Shown here in pieces: positions 26,234-37,243 of a stretch of 64,000 nucleotides of DNA. The stretch is from NCBI RefSeq assembly GCF_000224145.3, contig NC_020176.2, positions 1,728,867-1,792,866 of the forward strand, read 5' to 3'. The position numbers and the translations under genes were made by a program. Positions within the stretch are counted from its first letter, which is position 1, and the number at the start of each line of letters is the position of its first letter. Source of the DNA: Ciona intestinalis (lineage: Eukaryota; Chordata; Ascidiacea; Phlebobranchia; Cionidae). The notes under the pieces were generated by a model that saw only the letters and a list, made by a program, of their open reading frames with translations, made no database searches and had not been told where the DNA came from.

Positions 26234-26355
26234 ATTTCAAGGTAACGCATTATGTGCTAAGAAAATGAATTTGGACGCTTTTGAAATTAGAAAGAACATT
26301 TTAAAACAAAAAAATAAAAATAAAATATTAAAACCAAATAATTTAAAGGCCGTTA

Positions 26356-27264
26356 CTAACCCGTTGTAACGCGAAAGCATTCAAAAAATTCAGCTTTGCC
26401 AACTTTTTTGTTTTTATCTCTGTCACAATATTTTGGAAGGCGACGTAAGCATTTCTTCGGGGTAACCTTTCCCTTCAGCTTCTTTTTAATATAACGTGCT
26501 TCACGTTTGGTTAACAAGCCGTCCTCGTTTTTATCTAGTAGATCGAAAAACCATTCCACAACTGCTGGCCACTCCGAACCAGAACTGTAAATAGTTATTG
26601 TGTAACAAAACTGTGTTTTGTGAATATGAAATATAAAAAATGTGACTTTAAAATGTTATAAAATTGTGAATATAAAGTATTTAAAAAAAAATAATATAAT
26701 AATTAAGTGTTACCCAGGAGATCCTCTTAATCGTGTCGTCAATGCTGTGCGAAGAGAAGCAAGAAATGCTGACGTTTTTTTGCAACCTAACAAATTAAAT
26801 GAATAGCTTTAATAGGAGGAAATGCATGCGACGTGGCATAAAGGTTAGCACGCCTGCTTGGTTTTAAGGCTTGTCGGTGCATTACCGGCGGTGCACAGAC
26901 GTAAGTATCGTTGGGCAAAACATTTTAAGGCCATTGCTTCATTGGGTTGTTTAAATTCTTAGCCACACTTTCCAAAAATTAAAGGAAAAACTTGATTAAG
27001 TACGGTAGGCCTACCCACAAAGTAAAATGTGTGGTAACTCGTAAGCGAGGACAAGGTTAATAAAGCTAAACACGCGTGTTAGATGGACTGGCCATGCGCC
27101 AACACGCGAAGATAAATAAGTTTACAATTTAAACCAATTTACATTCAATCAACTTAGAGAATAGAAATATTGACTTGCCTGGAATTCTCTGCGGTGGATG
27201 ACTTCGGCTAGGTGGCGCTACAGTAGTGTCGTGACGTGAACAATCAGGCGTGGTGTTACTGTTT
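26356..27264 (-). other. SMOC-like exons 16-18: EC domain 3 and C-terminus
   Basis: Exon 16 links TY2 to GCKKTSAFLASLRTALTT. EF-hand 1 is DKNEDGLLTKREA and EF-hand 2 is CDRDKNKKVGKAEF. The stop is at 26356-26358. The intron between exons 16 and 17 begins GCAAGT (27178) and contains a SINE. Confidence 0.9.
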
Positions 27265-30200
27265 CTAGAAACCAACAAAACAATGGTTAATTAATAACAT
27301 AGAAATATAAAAAAATCTAATTTATAGTACTGTGGGGTAAGATGCGACACCTTTAGCACGTAATATCCAAATATCCTGATTATGCTTTAAAGAATTAACA
27401 ACGGTCTATGGGAGTCCTGGGGATACGTTTTTTTAACTCATTAAATGTTCTTTGTTCACTACCAAATCAGACGAAAAAATAGAATAAGAAGGTGTCCCAT
27501 CTTCCCCCACCTTACTATATTTAATCAAAATGATTTTGCGAAAATATATGTTCTTTGTCATACGCTATGATTAGCACGCCTGCCTCTAACCTCAGGGTTG
27601 CGGATTCAAGGCTTACCCTCCACGGTAATTGTTTGAACCCAGTGGTCACTAAAGAGTTATCTAAATTGTCAGCCATACAAAAAAAACAGTCTCCTACAAA
27701 GTTACATACGTGGTAACTTGTAAGCGAACACGAGGGGTATAAACAGAACACCGATGTTACAATACCTGTCGTTTTTTCGACACACAAGGTTAATGCAAGT
27801 TACATTCATTCAATATAGAGCAAAGTTAGATAAATATTACTCTTAGTACCACTGTAATACAAACAAAATCCTACCGTATAGGTGTCCCAGTGATTGGTTT
27901 GCCAGTATCTGTTTCAACACACCAACAATATCCAGAACTGGCGTGACACTGGACTAAACTAAATAACTCGCCTAAAAAAATAAAAACGTTTGTTAAGAAA
28001 TTACATTTAACAGGCATGCTTGTCTGGTCCAAAAAACAGAAAGCAACTAAAATATAATACTGTTGAAAAAGATAGGATATTAATATATACCGTTTACACA
28101 TATTTTATATCTTATATATCATAGTCATGTTTTGAACAGGTAACAACACTTTCGTTGAGCCGTGAGAGTTATTTCATTCTAAAAAATATTCTTTGTTTAC
28201 TACCAAAACGATAAAAGAGAATGAAAACATGTCCCATTTTATATTATTTCACTGACTAGTAGCCTACTATAGACGCATCGATAAGTTTAGTAAACTTGGC
28301 TTACAAAACAAAAATGTCACTATTTGTCATACGTTTAAACTAAAATATATAATGACATTCTGCTACCCCAAAGTTTCAAAACATTTCATATCAAATTAAA
28401 TTTTCTCACAACCACCATCCCAATTATAAAATAAGTACACGCCGCAATGTGTTATGGATGCCGCCATAAAATTAATCAAACGGAAAGGTAAATATTAAAT
28501 AATGTGGGTATGCGTCAACCTATAATTCATAGTTGAGTAATTACTGTAATGAAATATTACCTTCACACCGTGGTACAAATACGTCACTTGCGCTGTTACG
28601 TTCAAGTAATCGTTTCTGTCTTTCACTTTGGCAACTTCTTTGTGAAGATTCTAAAAAATATTACAACAGATATAAATGCATAGAACTTTGCATGTTTTAA
28701 TGTGTTTACCTGAAGTTTGTGTAGAAGTACTTCCGATTGAAACAGCAGGCGCAGTTGGCAATACTGTAAACAACAGTTTGATAAAAAAAAGAAAAACTAT
28801 AACCTATACCTATACAATCCAAAGAGCAAAACGTGTAAAAGGCTACTTGTTAGTATTAACAAACTACAATTTAACTGTCTTTTGGTTCGAGTAGCAGTAC
28901 CTTAGAGGCTTAAATAAAAATGTGTTACAGCTCACAGTTTTTCTTAAGTATAAATATTTTACCAATTCCAATATTTCAAATATAAGTCAATAAGTTAACA
29001 ATCTGAAGTCACAGTACCTGGTGTAAGGCATGTTAACCATTCTGTTTGTGCGATTCTTTGATTGTGATCTACGTCACAATGACGAGCAAAATATTGAAAA
29101 CATTGTTTCGAGAGAACTGATCTCAGACGACGACGGAAAATTTTTAACTCTCGTGAGTTAACCATGGTGTCCTGGGATTAATAACGTTTTTTATTTTACT
29201 GTACCTTGGAGAAAAACAGGACACCTTTAGCACATAATATCCAAATATCCTGGTCGAGTTTTAAACAATTAACAACGGTCTTTGGGAATCGTGAGGATAC
29301 GGCTAAATATTTTTTTGAATGTTCTTTTTTTACTATTAAATGGGACTATAGAAAACAAAATTAAACGGTGTCCCATATTTCCCCACATTAACATATAGTA
29401 GGATGGGGTAGGATGGGGCATTTTTCGTCCTTGGTAGTAAACCAAGAATATTTTATTTATTTCTTACCCCGTTCACGTCCAGTTGCGAATGCTTCCACAC
29501 GAGAGCGCTGTTGATACGACTCGTTGCGGTAACTGATGACTTACAAATTATATTTCGTTAGAATTCAAATAAATGCAAAAAGAGTAAAATAATATCTTCA
29601 TATATAAACAAACCATGCAAAACAATAAACGATCAAAACAGCAACATGGTGAAACAATTAAAATGTTTAAGTTATACTGAATACAGCACTCACTTGTAAT
29701 GGAGCAGCTTGAGCGTATTCACGAATAACAGATTGATAAACGAGTGAATTTAATTCATTTGAAATTGCACCACTGCAATCTGCATCTGAACAACGTAAAA
29801 CAATAATTTGACAGTATTTTCAAATTACAAAACATTAAGATTTACCTTTGTAAATGTTCCTTCGCCGGTTTTCAGCTGAAAACATTACATGTGTTATATA
29901 ATTTCGATTTCATCCGCAAACACAGGTTTTTCTTACCGAGATCACATGACAAGCAGCTTGCACCCCAACCCGAACCCAAACCGTTACAGCATCTGTCGTA
30001 TGTAACCATGGTTTGGAAGGGAATGGAACACCCGTCGTTCAGGTACACGAGGTAACACTGTCCTACTTGAGAATTCGGTGGTGGATTTAGTCTTGGTGGG
30101 TCTCGACCACCTGGCGTATAGAGATTACACTGCTGTTAAACTTAATAAAAACCTCAGACAGACTTTATAACTACTATGCCGTGAAAGTAGCGGTATAAGC

Positions 30201-33200
30201 TATAGAGTATTGAGGAATGTTTCAACCAAAAGTCATTTTGAAGAGACCTTTTAGTGAATTTACTGCACCATATAATCTATATAACAGGATTATTATAGCT
30301 TTAACTCAGCATGATAGTTGATGTTCAATAATACAAGATATGCTGTTTGAAAGATACATAAAAAAGGAATGACTAAACAAGTCAATTATGTAAACCTACT
30401 TGACAATGGTATGTCCAACTCTGTGGGCCTGGACGGTGGTGGCTCAATCGGCACCAAGGTCACTGTAATATATATAGTATATATTGTTTTAATCACTACG
30501 TACAGTACAGTGGGGGAAGATGGGACACCTTTTCAATCTATTTTCTCGTCCCATTTGGTAGTAGGCAAAGAACATTCAAAGAATTATAAAACCGTATCCT
30601 CACGACTTCTATAGACCATTGTTAATTGTTTAAAACTTGATCAGGATATTTGGGTATAATAAGGTGTCCCATCTTCCCCCACAGTACCATATAACATTAG
30701 CTGGGGAAAAGAAACCACATTTATTCCAATTCCAAAAATAAACAAAGACGGGACATGTGTTCTATTTTCTCGTCGTATTTGGTAGTAAAATAAAGAAAAA
30801 TTACAGAATTATAAAATCGTAGCCTCGCAACTCTAAAAGAGTGTTGTTGAATGTTAAAAATGCGATTAGTAAAAATCGGGTTTATGTACTAAGGGTTCCC
30901 CCATTTTTCTAACAGTAGTATATAATTTGATATACCTTCAAAAGCTACTTACAATTAAATAAACAATTGCTCCATTCAGTAAGGTTAATCTCGTTGTTTA
31001 AGTTTTCGTCGCATCTGTCGGCAAATAGCGTCACGCATTCGGCAGCGTGCATCAGCTCCAAATGCGAACGTAGTTCTTTCCAGTTTATTTGGGAATTCTG
31101 ACCACAAAATTTTACTGTCTTACACGCATAATATTTGCCATATTTTTCATTGTAAATACACATAAATATTTTTGCACTGTTTTGTACACTGTGTCTCATA
31201 TTTTATACAAAATACACTAAGAGTTAATTTAAACTAACCGAATTGAGATCCACTTTGTTGAAAGTGTGGTTAAGTGCGCGGTGGAGACGCTGAGCACGTG
31301 ACCAACGAGTATCCTGCAAAAACAATCACACGTTTCAAACCAGCTTTATACAAAACTTTCACTTAGAGTATCATTCGTCGGGAAACTTAAAATTCGAAAA
31401 AATGCAGATTTAGAAAAAATGTCATTCTGCCGATGCTGGTGATCAGCAACTAATATAATTTATTTTATTTTTTTCATTTCAGTAAAAGTGCTTGCGGTTA
31501 CCTTCAAAGTCCGTAGCTCACGAACCACGATGTTCTCAATCTTCTGCATCAATACAAATAGATTTTCGTCTGTGCAGCTATCTGCGAGTGAAAAGGGGCT
31601 GAAAATGAAATGAGAACTGACCAGGAGAAGATGTTAGAAATGCAAAGTTACCTGCTGACCTTCCAGAAAGTCGACGACCTGTGGACAAAAAGATTGATTA
31701 CAAAATTGCAACGCATAACTGTCATGGTATAATTTGTGCAAAAAAGAAAACGTAACCGCAATGTACAAATATGGTAGGTTTGAGGCAAAGAGAACATTCT
31801 TTTATTCTATTTTCTCGTCCCATTAGATAGTAAACAAAGAACGCTAAGGATTGTAAAACCATATGCTGACGACTCCCATATAGATCGTTGTTAATTTTTG
31901 AAAACACGATCCGGATATTTGAATACTATGTGCTAAAGGTGTCCCGTCTTCCCCTTACCTACTGTACATATTGCACAAATAAACCAAATATAATAAAGGC
32001 GTGGTCGGGAATTAACCAATTGGGCTGTAAGTTAATAAGTCGTCCTCATTGATTGCTTTATATCCTGTATTTCGGAAGGTTTTAATAAAAAAGCGGACAA
32101 CAGGTGCACTGCGAAAAACGGCACCTGTTCCCACACGTCACAATAGCGATCGCGAGAATCTGGTTTGTTTTGTTTTCTTGGCGTGAATGAGGTGCAGTGT
32201 TGACCAGTGAAATTTAAACGGAAAATTTACAGCGAAAACTATTCGTGTTGCCGTAAGACAGATAGCGGCGACTTTTGCATATTTTAAAAATTTTGGTGGC
32301 ATCACTAAGTTAGGGAGTTGCTTTTAATAATAGGAGCGACCAGCTGTGTCATCCACTTGCAGACAATCTCGTTTGAGAATTATCACTCCTCGCCTTCCAA
32401 TATAATTCGAACCGTTCATTTTCCACAAAATAGCTATTGTGAGATCACAACCTTAAGGTGTAATTTCCGAAATATGCTTTCGGGAGCAAAATCGTGACCA
32501 TAATTATCGGATTGAGTAAAACCCCTATTATTGACGACAAGCCGATATCGACGAATTTTTCAGGCATTCCTCACCGGAAAACATGGATCTAAAATTGTTT
32601 CCTTAATAGATGAATTCGGTCGATCAACGAATCATTGGCCAAAGGTCGTGTTTTAACAACAAGTTTAACAACAGCTTTAACATATTTACTTTTAAAATAG
32701 AAGTTTTGATATATTTATTACGTATGGCCGGACGACACGCGTGTTGCAGACGTAAAGTGTCAACAACGATATAGTAATTAAATAGATTCAGAAAAAAAAC
32801 AATTGTAAACCCAACGCCTTCAAAAATGCCCAAACCGCATATTTGCCGTTAGTTCACACAGACCTCCATTATCCAGCAAGGCAGCAAACGTTACTTAAAT
32901 ATCGGATAAGCTAATATTCCATAACGGATTGATTTGATAAGTCAACCATGAAATTGTAGATTTACAGCTTACCGCCAATTTCTGGGCAGTCGAATTGGGC
33001 ACGTCTTTGCGCAGAACCAAGAACCATTTTCCCTTCCGGGTCGACACATATACAATACGCAGGTTTTTCGTAGCACTGATGTGATGCGTATTTACCGTTG
33101 GGTGTACAAATTGGCAAGTAGTCAATGTATGGGGAAAGTATTGCGTGCGTCCTCGCTTTCGTACATATGTCTTTGCCTGAGAGTGTACAGTTTTGTAAAC

Positions 33201-35650
33201 AGTATTAATAAAACATTTGGCAAATTAAGATGTAAGGTGAATTTTACGTTTTTCACCAAAGACAGTTCAAACTGCAATCAATTCACCAGCTATGTAATTA
33301 TATGGTGGGTAAATATGCAAACGAAAAGTTATAAGGTTAAACAAACCTACCCTTGCATTTTCCACGTTTAATTTCAAGCAGGGGGTCATTGCATTGAGCC
33401 ATTTTTGCTTCACAAAAGCTAGGAAAAGTTGTTCCGTCGCTTCCGCAGAACTTTCTTTTTCGTCCCCTGGGACACGACCCGCATTTGCTTTGAAATGTGA
33501 CCATCTTGTAAAAAAACATAATTATAACTTGCGAAACAATTGTTTAACATTTTTAGGATTAGATTTTTATGTAAGATGTATATGTGCGTGCGATTCACGC
33601 TGTTGAGTGTTGACCATGCAGCTACCAAAGGAAACCGCTCCTAAAATCGAAAGCTAATCTTGATCGTGAAAGGAAAATTTGGATTTATGGTAAGTGGTGC
33701 GAATCCTGTACCAGGACAAAAATGTTGAGGCGTTTTGGTCGAAGTAGAATATATAATAGACAGGCTACGGACACTGGTAATGTGACTGAGGAGTTCACGT
33801 AAATGGGTAAAATTTATATAAAAAGCGATTATAATTATGTTAATGAAAAAAAAGAATTGCTTATTAACTTATAAAAATGTGGCGTCGGTCGCTTTATAAA
33901 CGATCGCCGACAAATTTGAGCGATTCAATCTAATTTTGCAAAGAGCTACCATCGGGGTGGTAGCGGAAATAACTAAGTAAACACCAGTCCAAGAATTGCG
34001 ACAAACAACCAACCGAATACGTGACGGAATTCTATCGTGCTTGGAATATATTACGTTATTAGTCTGTCTAGCAATTTTGGTGGGGATATCAAGCCTGCAT
34101 CTGGTCATATTTCCAACTAAATCTGTGCGGCAGAACAGATGTGGTGAGATTTGCCGTGATTTCGAACTGGGCTCCAGCGCACCATAACATTTAGTATCGA
34201 GTTACTGCCTAATAACACTCACAAACCTCCTGTATTATGCAGTATGTAATTTTCTACTTGTTGGCCGAAATTCGGAATTGGTGCTGAATATATGTATTAT
34301 TGACTGTACACTTAGTGGACAATAATACACCAATATCTATAACAAGGAAAGCTAATTTATATCTAATTTTGCCTATGTGCAGTCTAGTTTGTGTGAGAGC
34401 GAGTAATGTGGCATGAGAGAAAGACAGAACGAGATACGAAAATGGGAAATGTTAGACGTAGCGGCGTCGACACCGCCGACAAGATATGGCGCCTTCGACT
34501 GTCTCTGATTTGTTAAATAATCCAATATTTTAGCTCGTGACATTATTCAAACGTAATGTGGTTTTGCTATTTGCTGTTACGTTAATGTTAGTCGCACATG
34601 TACGAAAACTGATATTTCCTGACGTATAATAAGGTTGAGTAAGGTGGGACAAATTCTCTTTTCTCGTCCTAAAATGCGATCAGAAAACATGGAATTTAGG
34701 TGCTTCCGGTAACCCATCTTTCTTCACGGTACTACATTTTTGAAAAAAATGGACTTCGCTTAAGCGTAAGGTATCGGTTGCTACTCACATTCAAGCACAC
34801 AATGAGTTCCGTTAGTAAAAGTGATTGCGTCACGCACTTGACAAGGACAGTGACGCAACGAGAGGATGGTGCCAACAATACTGAGAGAGTGGCAACCACG
34901 AACGCGTGATTCAAGTCTTTAAAACTCCACCAAAAATCTGCTCGGCGCCGATGCCATTTTAAAATCGAGTAAGCGAAAACTTACACATGGTATTAACTTT
35001 TGTTGGTGGCAATACGCAATGGTATAACAGAGACAAAAACGAGGTCAACGGTTAGCAAATACAAATATCATTGCTTATCCACATTATACGTGTATAATTT
35101 ATTACAGAAAAAACAGCTACGCAGTTGCAAGATCTCTGTTAAAGCCGAGAAATTGTTGGTAAAATATGACTTATTAATTTTACAATCATATTTACGCAGT
35201 TGCTTACACAAATCATCGAATGGTGCGCCAAATTAGAACGTGAAAAAAGAAAATATTAATAACAGTAGGACAAACAAAACTTTACAGAAAAATGTTCAAA
35301 TGATTTTTCACGTTTTAAATTTTTAGTTGTTCCCCTTACTTGTTTTTTCGAAAATAAATTAATGGACAGAAAGAAACAGGCTATATATTGATAAACATGT
35401 CCGCAAAATAAGTAAACATAAACTGGCCACACATCAGAATGCACATCGTGGATGTTAGAGTAATAACATTAGTGAAATCACGACGTCAGTTATTAAAAAC
35501 TATAATTTAAAGATAAAATAATCAAATCGAAAGACTCACATCTCTTAATCCCCTTAATGAGAAATGTGACAAACTGGCGGCTGCTGGTATTCCTTGGCAG
35601 TTCCAAAATGTGCTTGCCAGGAAAAACACGACTAAAATCTTCCATTCCAT
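26356..35650 (-). CDS. Secreted SPARC/SMOC-family calcium-binding matrix protein with three EC domains
   Basis: Secreted modular protein, 648 residues from 18 phase-consistent exons: 35650-35540, 33504-33351, 33176-32973, 31678-31652, 31581-31502, 31313-31239, 31097-30953, 30110-29937, 29875-29846, 29785-29694, 29539-29468, 29171-29018, 28763-28710, 28650-28561, 27971-27875, 27264-27179, 26786-26714, 26584-26356. Order: signal peptide, Kazal (about 40-88), thyroglobulin-1 (89-156), EC1 (167-266), TB-like (266-325), EC2 (334-437), Ser/Thr linker, thyroglobulin-1 (460-525), EC3 (549-645). Vertebrate SMOC1/2 is Kazal-TY-SMOC domain-TY-EC, so both ends match SMOC while the middle is replaced by EC-TB-EC. 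EC3 (KKKLKGKVTPKKCLRR) is closest to the SMOC C-terminus (KKKAKPKKCARR). The intron before exon 17 has a GC donor. SMOC proteins modulate BMP and growth-factor signalling in matrix; that role here is inference. I leave the symbol blank because orthology is unsettled. Confidence 0.9.
26827..27149 (+). mobile_element. tRNA-headed SINE inside a GC-AG intron
   Basis: Head GCATAAAGGTTAGCACGCCTG, body CATTGGGTTGTTTAAATT, tail GATAAATAAGTTTACA. It fills most of the intron between SMOC-like exons 16 and 17. Confidence 0.75.
27323..27519 (-). mobile_element. MITE in SMOC-like intron
   Basis: TATAGTACTGTGGGGTAAGA and TCCCATCTTCCCCCACCTTA as inverted ends; full length. Confidence 0.9.
27557..27811 (+). 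mobile_element. tRNA-headed SINE in SMOC-like intron
   Basis: GCTATGATTAGCACGCCTG, CCCAGTGGTCACTAAAGAG and TTACATACGTGGTAACTTG in order. It lies directly after the MITE at 27323-27519. Confidence 0.85.
27875..28763 (-). other. SMOC-like exons 13-15: linker and second thyroglobulin-1 domain
   Basis: A 54 bp exon gives a Pro/Ser/Thr linker (PTAPAVSIGSTSTQTS), a likely O-glycosylated spacer. Exons 14-15 encode SCQSERQKRLLE, FVPRC, QCHASSGYCWCVETDTGKPI, a canonical thyroglobulin-1 domain with CWCV, very close to SMOC TY2. Confidence 0.9.
28127..28270 (-). mobile_element. MITE remnant
   Basis: TTCTTTGTTTACTACCAAAAC and AATGAAAACATGTCCCAT are recognisable; the left end is lost. Confidence 0.65.
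29197..29394 (-). mobile_element. MITE in SMOC-like intron
   Basis: ACACCTTTAGCACATAATATC near the left and GTGTCCCATATTTCCCCACA near the right. Confidence 0.8.
29395..29465 (+). mobile_element. MITE 5' fragment touching an exon
   Basis: ATATAGTAGGATGGGGTAGG plus about 50 bp of interior, ending at the donor of the exon at 29468. Confidence 0.7.
29937..30110 (-). other. SMOC-like exon 8: TB-like module
   Basis: One exon encodes GQCYLVYLNDGCSIP, VTYDRCCNGLGSGWG and ASCLSCD. The spacing C-Y, C, T-x3-CC, GxxWG, C-x2-C matches the TGF-beta-binding (TB) module of fibrillins and LTBPs, but it has CCN where TB modules have CCC. The exon acceptor was fixed by phase (after CGCCAG at 30111). Confidence 0.65.
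30502..30692 (+). mobile_element. MITE in SMOC-like intron
   Basis: ACAGTACAGTGGGGGAAGATG at the left and CATCTTCCCCCACAGTACCAT at the right; full length. Confidence 0.9.
30699..30922 (+). mobile_element. Diverged MITE variant, tandem to the previous copy
   Basis: CTATTTTCTCGTCGTATTTGG and ACTCTAAAAGAGTGTTGTTG are variant-type interior; the ends are worn. Confidence 0.65.
30953..31678 (-). other. SMOC-like exons 4-7: EC domain 1
   Basis: A 27 bp linker exon precedes SCTDENLFVLMQKIENIVV (first EC helix). EF-hand 1 is DLNSNSQINWKEL, split by an intron after DLNS. EF-hand 2 is CDENLNNEINLTEW, with the flanking cysteines of SPARC EF-hand 2. Both loops have ligands at positions 1, 3, 5 and 12. 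Confidence 0.85.
31771..31970 (+). mobile_element. MITE in SMOC-like intron
   Basis: The left inverted end is decayed; the interior (TTCTCGTCCCATTAGATAG) and right end (GGTGTCCCGTCTTCCCCTTA) are clear. Confidence 0.75.
31979..32972. other. Repeat-free intron segment of the SMOC-like gene
   Basis: About 1 kb between the TY1 exon and exon 4 with higher GC than its surroundings and no MITE or SINE. I see no open frame with protein character. It could hold regulatory sequence, but nothing in it identifies one. Confidence 0.4.
32973..33504 (-). other. SMOC-like exons 2-3: Kazal and first thyroglobulin-1 domain
   Basis: Kazal residues: CGSCPRG, then CGSDGTTFPSFCEAKMAQC, then GKC. The thyroglobulin-1 domain follows at once, as in SMOC (ICTKARTHA, HQCYEKPAYCICV, FDC). 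Its signature is CICV instead of the usual CWCV. Confidence 0.88.
34627..34737 (+). mobile_element. MITE, internally deleted
   Basis: AAGGTTGAGTAAGGTGGGACA and CCCATCTTTCTTCACGGTACT flank a shortened interior in SMOC-like intron 1. Confidence 0.75.
35540..35650 (-). other. SMOC-like exon 1: signal peptide
   Basis: The ATG at 35650 opens MEWKILVVFFLASTFWNCQG, a short basic start, a hydrophobic core and a small-residue cleavage region, followed by IPAAASLSHFSLRGLRD and a GTGAGT donor. The exon is 111 bp, phase 0, and joins in phase 0 to the Kazal exon at 33504. Intron 1 (33505-35539) holds one deleted MITE and otherwise unique DNA. Confidence 0.85.
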
Positions 35651-37243
35651 GTCAAGGCTGTTGGTATCTACCACCCATACTATATTCGCTTAAGCTTCAC
35701 TGTAAACTTGTAAGCCTGATACACCGAGCAGTACAAGAAGAGTTGCGCTAGCCTAAACACTCAAATCGTAAAAAGCGGTTATTTGTTGAGTCGGTTCAGT
35801 CTGATTACGTGAACGGATCTGTCTCGATCTCTGGCTCGACGACGAAACCTCAGCGAAATAATTGAACATTCTTCGCTTTGCCCGTCACGCCCCACCGAGC
35901 ATCTAATTTCTAACTTTCTACCAAATGAAATCTGTGCAAACGTCAAAGCGTACCTGGTGTTTTCGAATTTCATAGGAGTTTTTCGATTTTTTTTAAACCT
36001 GGTAGCAAAGTTGGTAAAATTGATGCTGGGTAAAAGTATCGTACAAAACTCACGCACTTAATTAATAATAATTAAATAACTACCTGAAACTAAACTTTTT
36101 GTCTGGTATACCGTAAATGGCACTTACTCTGCGAAAACAAAGTAGGCATTTAAACGAGCTCCGTATTTTAGATTGAGTGATATACTTCACACAACGAACT
36201 CCCAGTTTGTAATTTACTCCAAACCGCTTTCAAAATGTAACACAAATGAAGTTTTCATTACAGGCGGAATTTTACTGACCGGGTTCTCGCGTGATGGTTT
36301 ATAAACCGAGAAGAAGAACGCACCTGTGGTAACACGAGTTGTCTCACCTGGCCACCACGTATCCGAAATCAAATACTTAATTGTTATGATAGCCATCGAC
36401 GCAGTCTGTAAAGGCACAAAAATCGGGTAACCGCTCTCATATACTGAATGAAACTGCAAGTTTTTCCGACGGCGCACCAAATTTTGTGTTGCAAAATTAC
36501 CACATATTTTGTTTAAAAGAATAAGTTCAATAATCGTGAAATACCCGATATTTTTAAAAAACTTTCAGTGAAGCATATACGTTCTATATGATATATTTTC
36601 CGAAAACTAAATGGATTTTATTCTTGCGGTTTTGCAAACCGTATATAGTTCTTGGTATGTTTTATTTATAGAGAGATTTTAGAGTGGATATAGTCCAATT
36701 GTCAAGTAAGTGAAGCAATTTCGTTGCCATTTTATGCTACTTTCTTCTACTACGATTCTAAGTGCAAATACGCAACGTTTGATATGCAAACATCCGTCGC
36801 TGCTTATATTTAACTTTACTTTGAAAAGGCGCGACGTGAAACACATTAGCGCTACAGAATTAGGTTACATTTAGGGAATATTAGTTGTTCAAATAAAAAG
36901 TATTTATGCGTGACAGCTTATGTTTGGTAACTAGCGACAAACTCGGTGTAGGATCACTTGGCTGCCTCGAATTGTTGACGGTCACGGTATCAAAGCATCG
37001 GAGTCAAAGCATCTTTCAGAGCCGAATGTGGCGCGTACAGTGTGTGGTGGTCGCCCACTTCAAAAAGGGAATATCAACACAGAGCTAACAGTGCAAGTCA
37101 AAACACCAGCGCACCGCAACTATGGCACGTCTTGTTAAGATTTTTCGTGCACGGAATGCAAAACGGCCACTAACTAGATAAATGATCAAGTTTAAAAACC
37201 TTTAATGCTGGTATGTTTAATAAAGGGATGTTGTATAAAGGAC

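Larger units (their letters stand above)
23999..26355. other. Intergenic region between CCDC88 and the SMOC-like gene
   Basis: About 2.4 kb, mostly repeats: a SINE at 24606-24866 and MITE sequence from 24929 to 26233 with a TA run at 25210-25226. The CCDC88 promoter should lie in 24000-24600, which has no repeats, but I recognise no specific site there. The 3' UTR of the SMOC-like gene runs down from 26355. Confidence 0.6.
29018..29875 (-). other. SMOC-like exons 9-12: EC domain 2
   Basis: DADCSGAISNELNSLVYQSV is the opening helix. EF-hand 1 is DVNGDTMVNSREL, again split by an intron after DVNG. EF-hand 2 is CDVDHNQRIAQTEW. The intron between exons 11 and 12 carries MITE copies at 29197-29465. 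Confidence 0.85.

Noticed and set aside
35779-36057. Minus-strand open frame upstream of the SMOC-like gene
   Set aside because: No recognisable family and no supporting splice or start context. The convincing signal-peptide exon is at 35650-35540.
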